In this document: positions 33,048 to 43,893 of the stretch, piece by piece
Layout: each line of letters starts with the position of its first letter
Numbering within the stretch: the stretch's first letter is position 1
From: Rhynchopus sp. YZ270_cl-10
Taxonomy: Eukaryota > Euglenozoa > Diplonemea > Diplonemida > Diplonemidae
Assembly (NCBI GenBank): GCA_964035575.1
Contig: OZ037898.1
Coordinates: 1,178,001 to 1,242,000, forward strand
Direction of reading: 5' to 3'
DNA length: 64,000 bases
Notes under the pieces: model-generated
Database searches by the model: none
The model's input: the letters and a program-made list of their open reading frames with translations, nothing else
Told to the model about the DNA's origin: nothing
Program-made: the position numbers and the translations under genes

Positions 33048-33438
33048 TTGATTTTGTCACAATTGAATTGTTTTTGTTCTCTCTTTCCCTACCTCCCCCT
33101 TAGAGTTTCTCCAACCTTAACGGAAAGAAATCGAAAGTAACCCTGCGAAAAAAAAGGTAGAAAATTTTGTGTTATGGTTGAGACGGTGTTCACTGTTTTC
33201 CTCTCGTTCATCTTCTCCACCTTTTTGACGTACATGGACAACGTGTTGCCCCTGAAGTTGCTGTCAATGGGATACACAACCTTGTTCAGTTGCTTCTTCA
33301 GATCCTTGTCATCTGCTTCCATCTTGCAGACTGTCTTTTCAGACACAGTTGGGATAATTTCTTCAAATTTGCACATATTTTCAGTATTGTTCTCCCCTCT
33401 AATCCATACACCGCACTTCCCCCAGACTGCTTGCAACA

Positions 33439-36414
33439 ATGGAGCCACAGACGCCAGACCCTGTACGGCGGAGTTTACTCACTTCTGATAGCAGTCTTGA
33501 AGAGGGGTCTTCTGGTGATGACCTGCACGTTCCGCTGGAGGCAAAGATCTTGGCGCGTTTGGAGCGTTTGCAGGGGCGTGGTGCTGGGTCGGTGCGGTCT
33601 GATAGGGCTAGCGAGAGCAGCAGGCGGCTGCAGCAGACGCCACTGCGGGCGGGTTCACCGCGCAAGTCGCCGTCGGACAGCTCACTGGAGGAGCGGCACC
33701 GCTTTGCGTCGGCAGAGCGCACTGCGCCGCAGAGCGACCGCAGGGAACGCCAGCAGCAGCTCCTCCGCAGCCCTGTCGATGTGGCCTCAGGCACAGTTGA
33801 CTTCAACGCCCTGAAGAAGAAGTTCCGTGGGGGAGGTGGTGCCGCCCCCACCACCTCCTCCCCCGTGCTCGCCATGACACGCCGTGCAACCCTCCCCGAG
33901 CCCATCCCGCACATCGGCTACACGCGGCACACCCCCTCCCCTGTGAGCCAAGAGAGCCCCCTCTTTGCAGTGGGGCACATGGCGCAGTCGCTTCCCTTGC
34001 ACCATAGAGATAGCCCGCTAGGGGGTGAACCGAAGGAGCCGAAGGAGGCGAAGGTGGAGGAGGCGCAGCTGAGCAGAGACCAGCTAGTGGCGTTGCGGGA
34101 TTTGCTGTGTCTCCCTGGGGGTGTGCAGGGTGGGCTGGGTGGTGGGAAGCTGAACGAAGGTGTGCAGCTGCTGAAGGACCTGCAGCAGCGGGGGAAGCAC
34201 GACAACACGTCGGAAACCACGGAGTCGGGGACAGAGTCTTCGTCGTCGTTCGTGTCGTCAGGGTCGGACAACCCTCGGGTGCGCAAACGCAGAAGCAAGC
34301 AGCGTTCACACCGACACCGTCGCAGCAGAAGAGAGAAGCGACGGCGGCAAGACAAACAAGGCCGCCACTACGACGAGGTGGTGAACCTGCTTGCGTACGA
34401 GAACATGATGCAGAGCCAGGGCTATGGGGGTGGGGGTGGGCAGGGCCTTGGTGCGCAGCATATGACGTTCATCGCAAACGAAGTGTCGCAGCAGTACAGC
34501 GCCATCCAGCAGCAGCACAACAACATCATAGCGGAGTTCCGCAGTCTTCTGGAGCAGGAGAAGCAGGAGCAGACGAGGGTGCGTGAGTCGCAGCTGAAGG
34601 AGTACACACAGCACATCCAACAGCTGAAGGAGAGCACAACAGAGTCGGCGGCACTGCAGAGCGCGCAGGAGGACCGTGTGAAGCACCTAGAGGAGGCACT
34701 GCGTGTGCAGAAGGAGGAGGCTGCGCGCAGCATCTCCGAGTTGCAGGTGGCGGCAGACGCCGCGAAGCACAAGCTAGCGGAGGCGGAGGCAAGCCACACG
34801 AGGCAGGGCCTCACCGTGCAGCAGGACACCTCCAGCCGTATTCCAGTCGCGCGCGAGTCACCACAACAGCAGCAGCAGCAGCCCCAGCTCCCAACCCTCC
34901 CCACCTCGCAAGAAGCCCGCCAGCACGGCACAAAGCGGCCCAAGCGGTCACTCCTGAAGTACCTCCTCAGCTGCGGGCGGGCAGCGGAGGATAGTGCACC
35001 GCACGCAGCCGCACCCTCGCCTACACTCTTCGAGGCCTCGCAGCACAGTGCGGGTTTACCACAGCAAACCCAGCAACAGCAGCAACAACCACAACAACAA
35101 CAACAGCAGCAGCAGCAGGAACAACTCCCAGAGACCACAATCCCTGCCGTTCAAAGGGAAGAGGCACCCCACAGAAGCCCCAAGCCAGCAAAGTCGAAGC
35201 CTGCTGCGAAGAAGGCACCCATTGACGACGATGACGACGACGACTCTGCGAGCACCCGCATAGGGGGCAAGGGGATCGAAGATTCGAGCAGCAGCGAGGA
35301 CGACTCTGCGAGTGTGCAGCCTCGCGTCACAGCCCCACCGCAGGAGAGCCGGCAGGTCGAGCAGCCGGCACCCGCGCCGCAGACAGCACCGAGCGTGCCG
35401 AAGGAAAAGAAGAAGGAAAAAAAGAAGGAGAAGAAAAAGAAGAAGAAAGACGACAGCTCCGACAGCGACGACAGCGACACTGCGGACTCCCCTGAGAGCA
35501 AGGCAAGCCCGAAAGAGACCAAGCCGAAGGTGTCTGCGCTGAGCAAACTCTTCGGCAAGAAGGACAAGGCGCCGAAGGGCATGAAGAAGAAGGAACCGAC
35601 GTCGCAGGAGGGCAGGTACATGGTACGCCTCTCTGACGACAGCTGCCTTGGCTGCACTGCGAAGCTCACAGACTGGCTGCAAAGCCACATCGGCCACGGT
35701 GAGGACTGGTGCTACTCCTTCTTAGGTATCCCCCCCTTAAATCCCCCCTTTGCATGAACACACACTCAAGTCGAGAGAGAGCACATCCCGCAAAGGACTG
35801 TTCTGAAAAAGAAAAAACATTAGCTACAAAAAAACTCCAAAAACCCTCAGGCTCCAGTGCAGAGAACATCACTTCCCAGGAGGTGCTTGAGACTGTACGA
35901 GACGTCTGCGACCCTTCTGCGAATTCAGGATCAAACGAGCGTCTCAACGAGAAAAAGGCGTCAGTATGGCCTTCCACACCACCCTCACTTCTCTCCCCTT
36001 TGCTTATATTTTCTTCCCCATCATACCCAAAACATCACTGCCTCTCTACAGTGTTTGATGGAGCTCTGTCGGTATTATGGTGGTTATGCTTTGTGTGCTT
36101 CTGCTGCACAGAAGATTGTGAAGAAGGGTGGGAAGGCGACACGCGAAGACGCAGCGAAGGAGATGGACAGTGGACGTGCGGCGGCGATGCACCTTGTGTT
36201 TGACCACCTGCACTCTGCGATCGCGGTTTCTGAGAGTGCGCGCGACCGCATCTGCAGGCACTATGTGGACTGTCTCTTCGACGACGTGAACGACGCAAAG
36301 CAACGTGAGGTGCTCACACAGTTCGTCGTCGCTGAGTCCAAGAAGAAAGGCCCCCAGACCAACCGCACCTACCCCACCCCAGAGGCTCCCGCAGCGGGAC
36401 CCTCCTTGATGTGA
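33439..36414 (+). CDS. Three-exon coiled-coil protein with polybasic tracts (unrecognised)
   Basis: Exons 33439-35725, 35851-35963 and 36052-36414 join in frame to 920 residues. The introns are 125 nt (GTATCC...CCTCAG) and 88 nt (GTATGG...CTACAG). In order the protein has a Ser/Arg-rich N-terminus and a basic block (RKRRSKQRSHRHRRSRREKR, about 275-300). A coiled coil lies around 345-460 (EFRSLLEQEKQEQTRVRESQ), followed by a Gln-rich region, an Asp run and a KKEKKKEK block. The C-terminal 200 residues are well ordered and helical (WLQSHIGHGEDWCYSFLG, MELCRYYGGYALCASAAQKI). No known family is recognised. The neighbouring WW protein has a similar disordered make-up, but I see no direct homology. 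Confidence 0.72.
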
Positions 36415-36982
36415 AGTTGGTTCTGTTGGGTGTCAAATGAAGCTGGTAAATGAAAAATAAACGGCGAAGGAAAGTGACGGCATATTGCAAGGGGTGATGG
36501 TCAATAGCAGGAGTAAATAAAACGGTCGATTTTTGTTTTGTGCTTTTCGGGTGGCTGGCGTTCAGTCGGAGAGTGATATCAATAACTATTTTGGTGTGGC
36601 TGGGTGCGTATCACCCCACCATATTCCCTTTTCTCATATTCTAGAGAAATCCGTTTCAAATAAATTTGAAATTGATTATTTTTTTTTTGTGTCAAAAATT
36701 AAAGTTAAAATTACCAAAAAGAGAACTGTTGTGTAGAGCGTACTATATTTCTTTCTTTCTCTCATTCTCAGGGGTGGCTCAGGTGCGCGAGGTTTGGAAT
36801 CTTCGTTAACACCTTTTTTCCTGTTCCCGCACGATCACGATGGTGAAGAGATGTGCACACATTCTTGCAAATTGTTTTTTTTTCTTTTCTCTTTGTTGCG
36901 CGCCTTACGTATTCTTTTCCGTTCGATTCTTCATTTTTCATTACAGATGCCTGAGGGGGGGGGGGGGGGGGGGGGGGGGGTA
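36415..36982. other. Intergenic spacer ending in a 26-G tract
   Basis: No gene is seen. The spacer ends in an uninterrupted run of 26 G at 36955-36980, followed by TA and the large palindrome. Such a run can form G-quadruplexes and is a frequent assembly trouble spot. Confidence 0.55.
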
Positions 36983-38160
36983 GGGGGTACGACTCCAGCC
37001 ATTTTTTGCGCACGGAAAATTCATTTGGCATTATCTGGTCATCTCCAAGGCAACTGCGGGTGAAAAACACCCTCAGAGTGGGTCACAGGGGGCCTGTGGG
37101 TCGAAAAACGACCCAGAAGCCACCCCAGAATACAAAAAAATGGAAAAAAATAGTGAAAAAACGGCTTTTTTCACGTTTTGGCCACTTTGGGCAAAATAGC
37201 GATTTTTCGAGAAAAAAATCAAAAACCGGGATATTTTTTGACATCACAAAGCCTCCTTTGGCACAAATATACCCCAAAAGTGGCCTGTGAGTCCATTCCA
37301 ACCTGTTTTGGACATATTTGACACTTTTGGAAGTGTTTTTTTGGTGTTTTTAGGTCAAAAAAATGCCCAAGACGTCCCCAAGACATCCCCAAGACACTTT
37401 GCACACCCCCTGTTACGGTCATATTTTTTTCGTTTTTTTGCCTGAAACCCCCAAAATACCCCTCCCGGACCCCACATAGTCCCGAATATCCATCACACAC
37501 CCACTCAGAGTGAGTAGAAGCACCCCAAAAAAAATATTTTTTAAAGCCCTTCAACTTCAACATGGATGCTGCCGAAACTGAAGCACAATTTTAGGGCTTT
37601 AAAAAATATTTTTTTTGGGGTGCTTCTACTCACTCTGAGTGGGTGTGTGATGGATATTCGGGACTATGTGGGGTCCGGGAGGGGTATTTTGGGGGTTTCA
37701 GGCAAAAAAACGAAAAAAATATGACCGTAACAGGGGGTGTGCAAAGTGTCTTGGGGATGTCTTGGTGACGTCTTGGGCATTTTTTTGACCTAAAAACACC
37801 AAAAAAACACTTCCAAAAGTGTCAAATATGTCCAAAACAGGTTGGAATGGACTCACAGGCCACTTTTGGGGTATATTTGTGCCAAAGGAGGCTTTGTGAT
37901 GTCAAAAAATATCCCGGTTTTTGATTTTTTTCTCGAAAAATCGCTATTTTGCCCAAAGTGGCCAAAACGTGAAAAAAGCCGTTTTTTCACTATTTTTTTC
38001 CATTTTTTTGTATTCTGGGGTGGCTTCTGGGTCGTTTTTCGACCCACAGGCCCCCTGTGACCCACTCTGAGGGTGTTTTTCACCCGCAGTTGCCTTGGAG
38101 ATGACCAGATAATGCCAAATGAATTTTCCGTGCGCAAAAAATGGCTGGAGTCGTACCCCC
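36983..38160. mobile_element. Near-perfect 1178-bp palindromic element (568-bp arms)
   Basis: The arms 36983-37550 and 37593-38160 are reverse complements of equal length around a 42-base loop. By eye they show no gap and one difference (near 37377 versus 37765). The ends are GGGGGTACGACTCCAGCC and its complement, and both are bordered by TA (36981-36982 and 38161-38162), the target duplication of Tc1/mariner-like transposons. No transposase frame exists. Transcription would give a very stable hairpin RNA. A long-inverted-repeat MITE or foldback element is the simplest reading. Confidence 0.8.
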
Positions 38161-38162
38161 TA

Positions 38163-38960
38163 GGCATACTGTGCAGGCGAGCCGTTTTTAGGCGAGTTTT
38201 TCGTTTTCCTGATTTTCAGGAAAAACTCGCCAAAAACTCGCCCTACTCGCCCATTACTCGCCTATTACTCGCCAAAACTCGCCAAAAACTCGCCTAAACT
38301 CGCCTAAACTCGCCCACATTTGGGTGCAAATCCTGGTGCACATACGCACCTTGGGGGTGAAAATGTGCACCAGGATGTGAAAATGGAGGGCGGGGGTGAC
38401 TGATGACAACATGCCACTCGAAAACACACAAAAAAAATTGAAAATGTGTCACTTGTACGTCTAACGGCAACCATGTCACGGCAGTGGCTGACAGGCATGT
38501 ATGTAAACATTTGCTCCAGGGGAAGATCCAGGCGTGCACAAGACGTGCTACAATCCGGAGGATGACGAAGACATGAGCCGGGGCTACACTCGCTATACAA
38601 CAATGTCCTCGCCATGCCGGTAAATGGCAACCCTGCAGGCCACCCCTTGGCGGTATTCCCCACGACTACATCGCACCCATCTGTGCAAGCTTCATGGATC
38701 CGCAGAAGCTACAGCTGGACTGGTGGTACTGGTTGTGGAAGCCTACAAAGCAAACTGTAGAGGTCTTGTTCAAGTGGAACGAAAAAAATTTTCTCTTCAA
38801 AACTCAAATTTCCCTCATATTTTCGTGTGTACATTTTTCCCAAGGTAAAATCCCTACCTAAAAAAAAAACTCGCCAAAACTCGCCCCCCAAAAATAGGCG
38901 AGTTTTAGGCGAGTTTTTGGCGAGTAGGCGAGTTTTTTTTACTCGCCCGCACAGTATGCC
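38163..38960. mobile_element. TA-flanked element with CTCGCC subrepeats and a gene-like core
   Basis: It starts GGCATACTGTGC (38163-38174) and ends with the exact reverse complement (38949-38960), both bordered by TA. The left TA is shared with the palindromic element, so one inserted at the edge of the other. Just inside, both ends carry clusters of ACTCGCC/GGCGAGT repeats (38210-38320 and 38865-38947). The middle, 38400-38800, looks different and partly coding-like (separate entry). No transposase is present. Confidence 0.65.
38516..38790 (+). other. Gene-like fragment carried within the TA-flanked element
   Basis: Two adjoining open stretches in different frames have strongly protein-like content: GVHKTCYNPEDDEDMSRGYT (about 38534-38593) and then GGIPHDYIAPICASFMDPQK with LQLDWWYWLWKPTKQTVEVL (about 38646-38767). 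Both differ from the AT-rich subrepeats around them. A captured piece of a host gene is a reasonable guess. I do not recognise the family, and the frame change means no intact product is called. Confidence 0.3.
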
Positions 38961-39761
38961 TAGGGGGGGGGGGGGGGGGGGTTTCGGCATACAGTTGGGG
39001 TTCTGTCTGCCTACATTTTGCAAAAGATGTGGGGGTGTTCGACACGAGCTGCACAACCAACTCACCCTTCTCATACTAACTAAAACAACCTTTTCTCCAT
39101 CTTCTTCATCATCCGATCAATTCTGTTTTATGCGGGTTGCACGAAAAAAATGTACGTCAAAATTCCGTAGCTTTGGTGGTATGTGTGGTATGCTACTTCT
39201 GTCTATTACACCATTGAGTACATTGTAGAGTACAACATTAGCAACATTGAGTGCAACATTACCCTTCAAAACTTCACTTGCAGATCGGAAAAGTGCGGGT
39301 GGGCGGGTTTGCGGGTTGGGGGGAATCATTTGTTAGGCCAGTCCCGGGTGACTGAGAAAGTAGATACACCTGAACTAAAATATTCTGTCATTTTTTGAGG
39401 GGCAACCCTTCTCAAAAAAGTTGTTATATGTGTCGAAGGCACACATCCACCTCCTCCCTCCCCCCTTTTTTGTAGGTACACTGTCACGAGGGCTTTGTAT
39501 TTCAAATTTGTTTTGTTCTCCCCCTAACACCACGTCCCCTTCTTTGTAAGGATGCTTTTTAGAAGAACGAAAATGAAACGAAATCCCCACTAGGTTGCCC
39601 TGCCCCACAGTTTTTTTTATGGAGGTAGGACTGCATGGTTGGGTGTCCACCCCCGGTCCAGCCGGTCATACCAAGGTATCATCAGGGTTTGTATTTCAAC
39701 TTTTGACTCCACTCAAACAACCCCACAGGAAGACCCCCCTCCCTCCCCTTCCCCCTTCCCG
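38961..39761. other. Intergenic spacer with 19-G tract
   Basis: A run of 19 G at 38963-38981 follows the element. Further on, the dispersed motif GGCTTTGTATTTCAA occurs at 39491-39505, and a variant, GGGTTTGTATTTCAA, lies at 39685-39699. Near 39728 CCCCACAG is a candidate acceptor 33 bases before the next ATG. No gene is seen. Confidence 0.45.
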
Positions 39762-41753
39762 ATGGACAGCGGCGGACCTTACAGAATGCACGACGACACC
39801 GACGAGGAGGCTGAGGAGGGGTGCGCCATGGTTGGGTGGGCGCAGATGGAGACCTACCGGGCCTCTGAGGGTGCGGACTCTGCTGTGCTGTATAAGTCGC
39901 GCTGGTTTGAGCTGTGGGGGGCACACTTGATCCATTTTTCGAAAGAGCGTGCTGCGCATGGTGCAGGGTACCCTGGCGACATGGTGTGTCTGGACGACGT
40001 GGTAGGTGACATAGGGTTGTCCCTGCGCTTGGCCCTTGAGGATGGTTCGGTGGTGGTGCTCATCAGCGACACCCCTGCAGACTGGGTTGTAGCGCTCAAC
40101 GAAGCAGCGCCGTACGACCTGCTCTCCGCACCACCCGACGCTTCCCTCTTCCTCTCCACCTTCGGCGACTACTCCATCAAGAAGCTGCTGCTCACCAACG
40201 AGGTTACCCTATGCAGCTTCGGCTCCATCCGCAGAGCGACGCTCCAAGGCAAGGAAGTCGCAGCACGGCTCATCTCTCCTAAGTACCTTCTCAAGCGGCA
40301 GACAAATCTCTTTGCGCCAAGCGACGAAGAGGGTGAGGTGGATATGCAGAAGTGGGTCGAGACGACGTGGCGCACGCAGTATCTGAACACCATTCACTAC
40401 ACGACAACGACGCGGAACCGGCGTGACAACGCAGTGCAGAGCTGGGTGGTGTCGGAGTGGCTGCCGCACGTTCTGCGGGGGAATGTGGGTGAGGAGCGTG
40501 CGCGGCATCAGATTGCACAGCTTGCGACCGGCGTCGCGCAGTTGGAGAAGGACAAGCTTGGACCACATGGCGGGGTGCATCCGTGCAAGATCCGCATGGA
40601 CCGTGCGCACAACGCGATCCTCACGGGTGTGGGGCTGCGGACGATCTACTCAAAGGTGCGGCGTGCCTCCAAGGAGCAGTCGCCCTACCACAGCAACAGC
40701 GGGGATGACTGGTTCAGCCTCGGTGCTGTGCTCTATTATCTCCTGACCGGCGGCCCGCCCAGGTACGCGGCGCGCGATGCAGACGGCAACACGCCACTCA
40801 TCATGCCGCCTCTGTCGGCAGACTGTGCTGCACTCATGGAGGCGCTTCTCGACAAATCCGACGCACGCATGAAGTCCATAGCGGAGATGAAGGCGCACGA
40901 CTTCTACCGAGGGTTTGACTGGACCTTCAGTGTCCCGGTGCCGCAGATTGCGCAGCCGCAGCCGCAGTTCCAGCAGATTGACCTGAGTCCCGCTCGTCGG
41001 ATGCACACAAGGGTGTCTGTTTCGATTCCGTCCCCCCCGCAGATGTCAGTGCAGTACGCACCCCCTGCGCATGGCTACAACAAACACATTGTGGGTCGGG
41101 GAAGGTCGTCGTCACCACCTCAGGGTACTGGACGTGGACGTGACTACTCAAGCATATCGAAGCCGACGCTGTCGAGCAATGGGAGGAAGGTGGAGTCGGT
41201 GGCGAAGGCGGTTGCGCTGCGGCGGCTGCACGAACAGGAGGGGAACAAGGCGATGAAGTACTCTGTGGATGCTGTGTGCGGGCTGCGGGTGGACAAGGCG
41301 GCACGCAAGCGGCGTGCGGACATTACCGACTCAGCACCACCTCCGCCGCCCGCCCGCACGCTCGGCCCTGCAGTGCCACGCAACTGCGCTGTGGACCTGC
41401 TTGCCTCGACCCACCTAGCCTCCCTCTGCCACATCGAACAGCACCTCATCCCACGGCGCGACACCTCACGCCCCACCCGCTCCACAAGCCATACTGCCTC
41501 CCGATCCAGAGCTGGTTCCGCTTCAGCAACAACACGTGCCTCCAAGAGGGACACACACACAGCACGAGAGGAAGCAGAGGGGGATGCTACCAGGCGCAAA
41601 CCACGAAGCAATTCTGCTGCGGGCAGGAAGGTGCCCAGGGGGAAGACGCCCGAGGCAGGGCAAAAGGGGACAGCGGGCAAGGTGAGGGCAGGTGTGCGGG
41701 CAGGCGGCCCGAGCATGAGGATCCGCTCACCACCACGGCATGTTGAGTCGTGA
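39762..41753 (+). CDS. PH-domain protein with a degenerate kinase domain (pseudokinase)
   Basis: The protein has 663 residues from the ATG at 39762; an upstream in-frame start lies before the likely acceptor. Residues about 25-115 form a PH domain (GWAQMETYR...SRWFELWGAHLIHFSKE...ADWVVALNEAAP). A kinase-like domain follows: FGSIRRATLQGKEVAARLIS has Arg169 where the VAIK lysine should be. The HRD loop is reduced to HPCKIRMDRAHNAIL (from 273) without the catalytic Asp, and DFG is TGVG. Subdomain IX is well kept (DDWFSLGAVLYYLLTGGPP, from 315). The order PH then AGC-like kinase matches Akt/PKB, but catalysis is unlikely. The last 250 residues are basic, Ser/Arg-rich and disordered. A phosphoinositide-linked scaffold role is inferred. 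Confidence 0.75.
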   Translation: MDSGGPYRMHDDTDEEAEEGCAMVGWAQMETYRASEGADSAVLYKSRWFELWGAHLIHFSKERAAHGAGYPGDMVCLDDVVGDIGLSLRLALEDGSVVVLISDTPADWVVALNEAAPYDLLSAPPDASLFLSTFGDYSIKKLLLTNEVTLCSFGSIRRATLQGKEVAARLISPKYLLKRQTNLFAPSDEEGEVDMQKWVETTWRTQYLNTIHYTTTTRNRRDNAVQSWVVSEWLPHVLRGNVGEERARHQIAQLATGVAQLEKDKLGPHGGVHPCKIRMDRAHNAILTGVGLRTIYSKVRRASKEQSPYHSNSGDDWFSLGAVLYYLLTGGPPRYAARDADGNTPLIMPPLSADCAALMEALLDKSDARMKSIAEMKAHDFYRGFDWTFSVPVPQIAQPQPQFQQIDLSPARRMHTRVSVSIPSPPQMSVQYAPPAHGYNKHIVGRGRSSSPPQGTGRGRDYSSISKPTLSSNGRKVESVAKAVALRRLHEQEGNKAMKYSVDAVCGLRVDKAARKRRADITDSAPPPPPARTLGPAVPRNCAVDLLASTHLASLCHIEQHLIPRRDTSRPTRSTSHTASRSRAGSASATTRASKRDTHTAREEAEGDATRRKPRSNSAAGRKVPRGKTPEAGQKGTAGKVRAGVRAGGPSMRIRSPPRHVES

Positions 41754-42005
41754 CACGGAATATAAGGAGGTGCAAAATTAATAGGAAGGGGAAGCTTATT
41801 GCAACGTTTTCCCCCTGCATGTATATTTGCCTAGGGTAGCATAAGTTAGAGATGAGGAGCGGGTGTTAAGGGTCCCTAATACAAAAAAAGCGAGGGGACT
41901 AGAAATAACCCCTTTTTAGAATTATAAAAAAAGCTGCATCCATTTTTTTTACTCTCAAACTCAAAACTTTACTTTATATTATAGGAAAAGTTACTCACTC
42001 ACACA

Positions 42006-42847
42006 ATGTGCAATAATGGATCGATGGATGTTCGGAGGGAGAATGCGGAGAAGCTGAAGGCAGGGTACAGCTCAGGCAAACGCGCGTTTGAGACGTTCTG
42101 TGTTGCGAGCGCGACACTGGGGTGGTTCTACAACGCTGTGCGGCTGACGATGTTCAGCATGGACCTTTCTGCGGAGATGATTGTGGGCTGCGGCCTGACG
42201 GGGCTTGTTGTTGGTGCGTTGGTGGCAGACTTTGCGAGTGGTGTCGTGCATTGGGCGGCAGACACGTGGGGGTCCGTGAACACACCAGTGTTCGGCACCT
42301 TCATCCGCTCCTTCCGCGAGCACCACGTCGACGCATACGCAATGTGCAAGCACGATTGGATTGAGACCAACGGAGACAACCACATGCTGTGCGTGCCGAC
42401 ACTCATCTGGATGGCGCTTGCACCGATCAGCACAGACTGCACACCCATGTCCTGGTGCGTCCCGCACACCTACTCGTGGCATGTGTACTGCCTCTCGATC
42501 ACACTGCTCATCGCACTCACAAACCAGTTCCACAAGCAGGCACACCAGCTGCAGCCGCATCCCGTCACAAAGGCGCTGATGGCATGCAACCTCGTGCTCA
42601 CACGGAAGAACCACGCCGTGCACCACAAGGTATGTTCAGGGGACGTTTTTTTACATTTTTGTATACAAAAGACTATTCCTCTTATTTGCAGGGCTCGCAC
42701 GACCTGGCGTACACGATCACCACGGGGTGGCTGAACCCTGCGCTCGACGCAGTCGACTTCTGGCGTCGCACTGAAGCCCTCATCACAAAGGTGACTGGCT
42801 ACGTACCACGCGAAGAAGACGCGAAGCTGATGGGGAAGAAGGAGTAG
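42006..42847 (+). CDS. PEDS1: Plasmanylethanolamine desaturase (PEDS1/TMEM189, Kua, CarF family)
   Basis: Exons 42006-42629 and 42692-42847, with a 62-nt GTATGT...TTGCAG intron, give 259 residues, close to the 270 of human PEDS1. The family's histidine signatures are present: DFASGVVHWAADTWGS (75-90), FREHHVDAYAMCKHDWIETN (103-122), NQFHKQAHQ, and KNHAVHHKGSHD spanning the splice junction, followed by ITTGWLNPALD. There are about four hydrophobic spans. The enzyme makes the vinyl-ether bond of plasmalogens in the endoplasmic reticulum using a di-iron centre. A TATTATAG acceptor lies 21 bases before the first ATG; a second in-frame ATG is at codon 7. Confidence 0.95.
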
Positions 42848-43636
42848 ATTATGTGGGGGGTGTTTTTTGGGTCAGTGCCTATCAACTTCACTTTTTTTTT
42901 TATCTTTTTTTTCTGGACGCTTTTTGGGGTCTTGAAAAGGAAACACTCTTGTTTGTCAAAAAACCGTTTTTGTTATCGTTTGTGACACGACTGACTGGTA
43001 CTCTCTCCCCGCACTTTTCTTTTGGGTTCCCCTTCGTGACTCGCATTCAGTGTTACCCCTGTTGGAGCGCTACCACTTTTACTTCTTCAAGGTTTTTGGT
43101 TGCTTTTTTTTTAAATTATAGCGGTCAGAGGCGGCGGCGGGCGACCAGATATCTACCGGCGGCCGCCCCCAAACCTTGAATTTTTTTTTAAATAGATTGT
43201 GTGTCAGCTCTTGGTGGTATGATTTATAGAGGTATCCGGCCTCTTCTTAGGTGAGGCACCGGGTGTAGGTGTAGACACCATATTACATTCGTTTGTCTCT
43301 TTTTTGTGTTTCTGAAAGATGAAACCCTTACTCTTCTCCGTAAGATGATGGTTTTGCACAAATTTGTTGTGATTTACTCGCCCCTTCCTGCAAAGATAGC
43401 AACTCTCATTAACTGGCGGCATTATGTTGCCTACAACCAAAGCTGTGTTTTGTCGAGATATCGAGCTCCCTTACGCTCGAACCCCATTTTTTTTGTTTTA
43501 TTTTTTTTTGTTCATTCGATTCAATCATGGGGGGTGAAACATCTTTTCAGATGATGTGGAATCTTTTCATCTTTTTCACATCGTGTCACGTCGTGAAAAA
43601 AAAGAAAAAAAAAAAAAAAAAAAAAAAAACGGTCGC
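42848..43636. other. Intergenic spacer
   Basis: The DNA is T-rich with homopolymers and a long A run at about 43596-43629. A short GC-rich palindromic patch lies at about 43128-43172. No gene is supported. Confidence 0.4.
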
Positions 43637-43720
43637 ACACGGTGGCCCTTACGAACCCTCAGGGTACGTTCGTAGCGGGGTACCCCGCTACGTACCCCCC
43701 GACGAACCCTTGACTCTGGC
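43637..43720. repeat. GGGTACCC palindrome cluster, left locus
   Basis: CACGGTGGCCCTTACGAACC is followed by nested palindromes around GCGGGGTACCCCGC and TACGAACC. The outer block recurs in reverse complement at 45868-45889, where a larger cluster of the same palindromes lies. The two may be separate copies or the two ends of one 2.25-kb element. Confidence 0.6.
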
Positions 43721-43732
43721 ACTAGGGCACCC

Positions 43733-43893
43733 CAGGTACACAGGTACAGGTACACAGGTACACAGGTACACAGGTACACAGGTACACAGGTACACAGGTA
43801 CACAGGTACACAGGTACACAGGTACACAGGTACACAGGTACACAGGTACACAGGTACACAGGTACACAGGTACACAGGTACACAGGTACACAG
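43733..43893. repeat. Minisatellite, 8-bp unit ACAGGTAC
   Basis: About 20 tandem copies of an octamer, with one 6-base irregularity near the start. Because eight is not a multiple of three, all frames cycle through the same eight-residue peptide, so the long open frames across it are artefacts. Confidence 0.95.
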
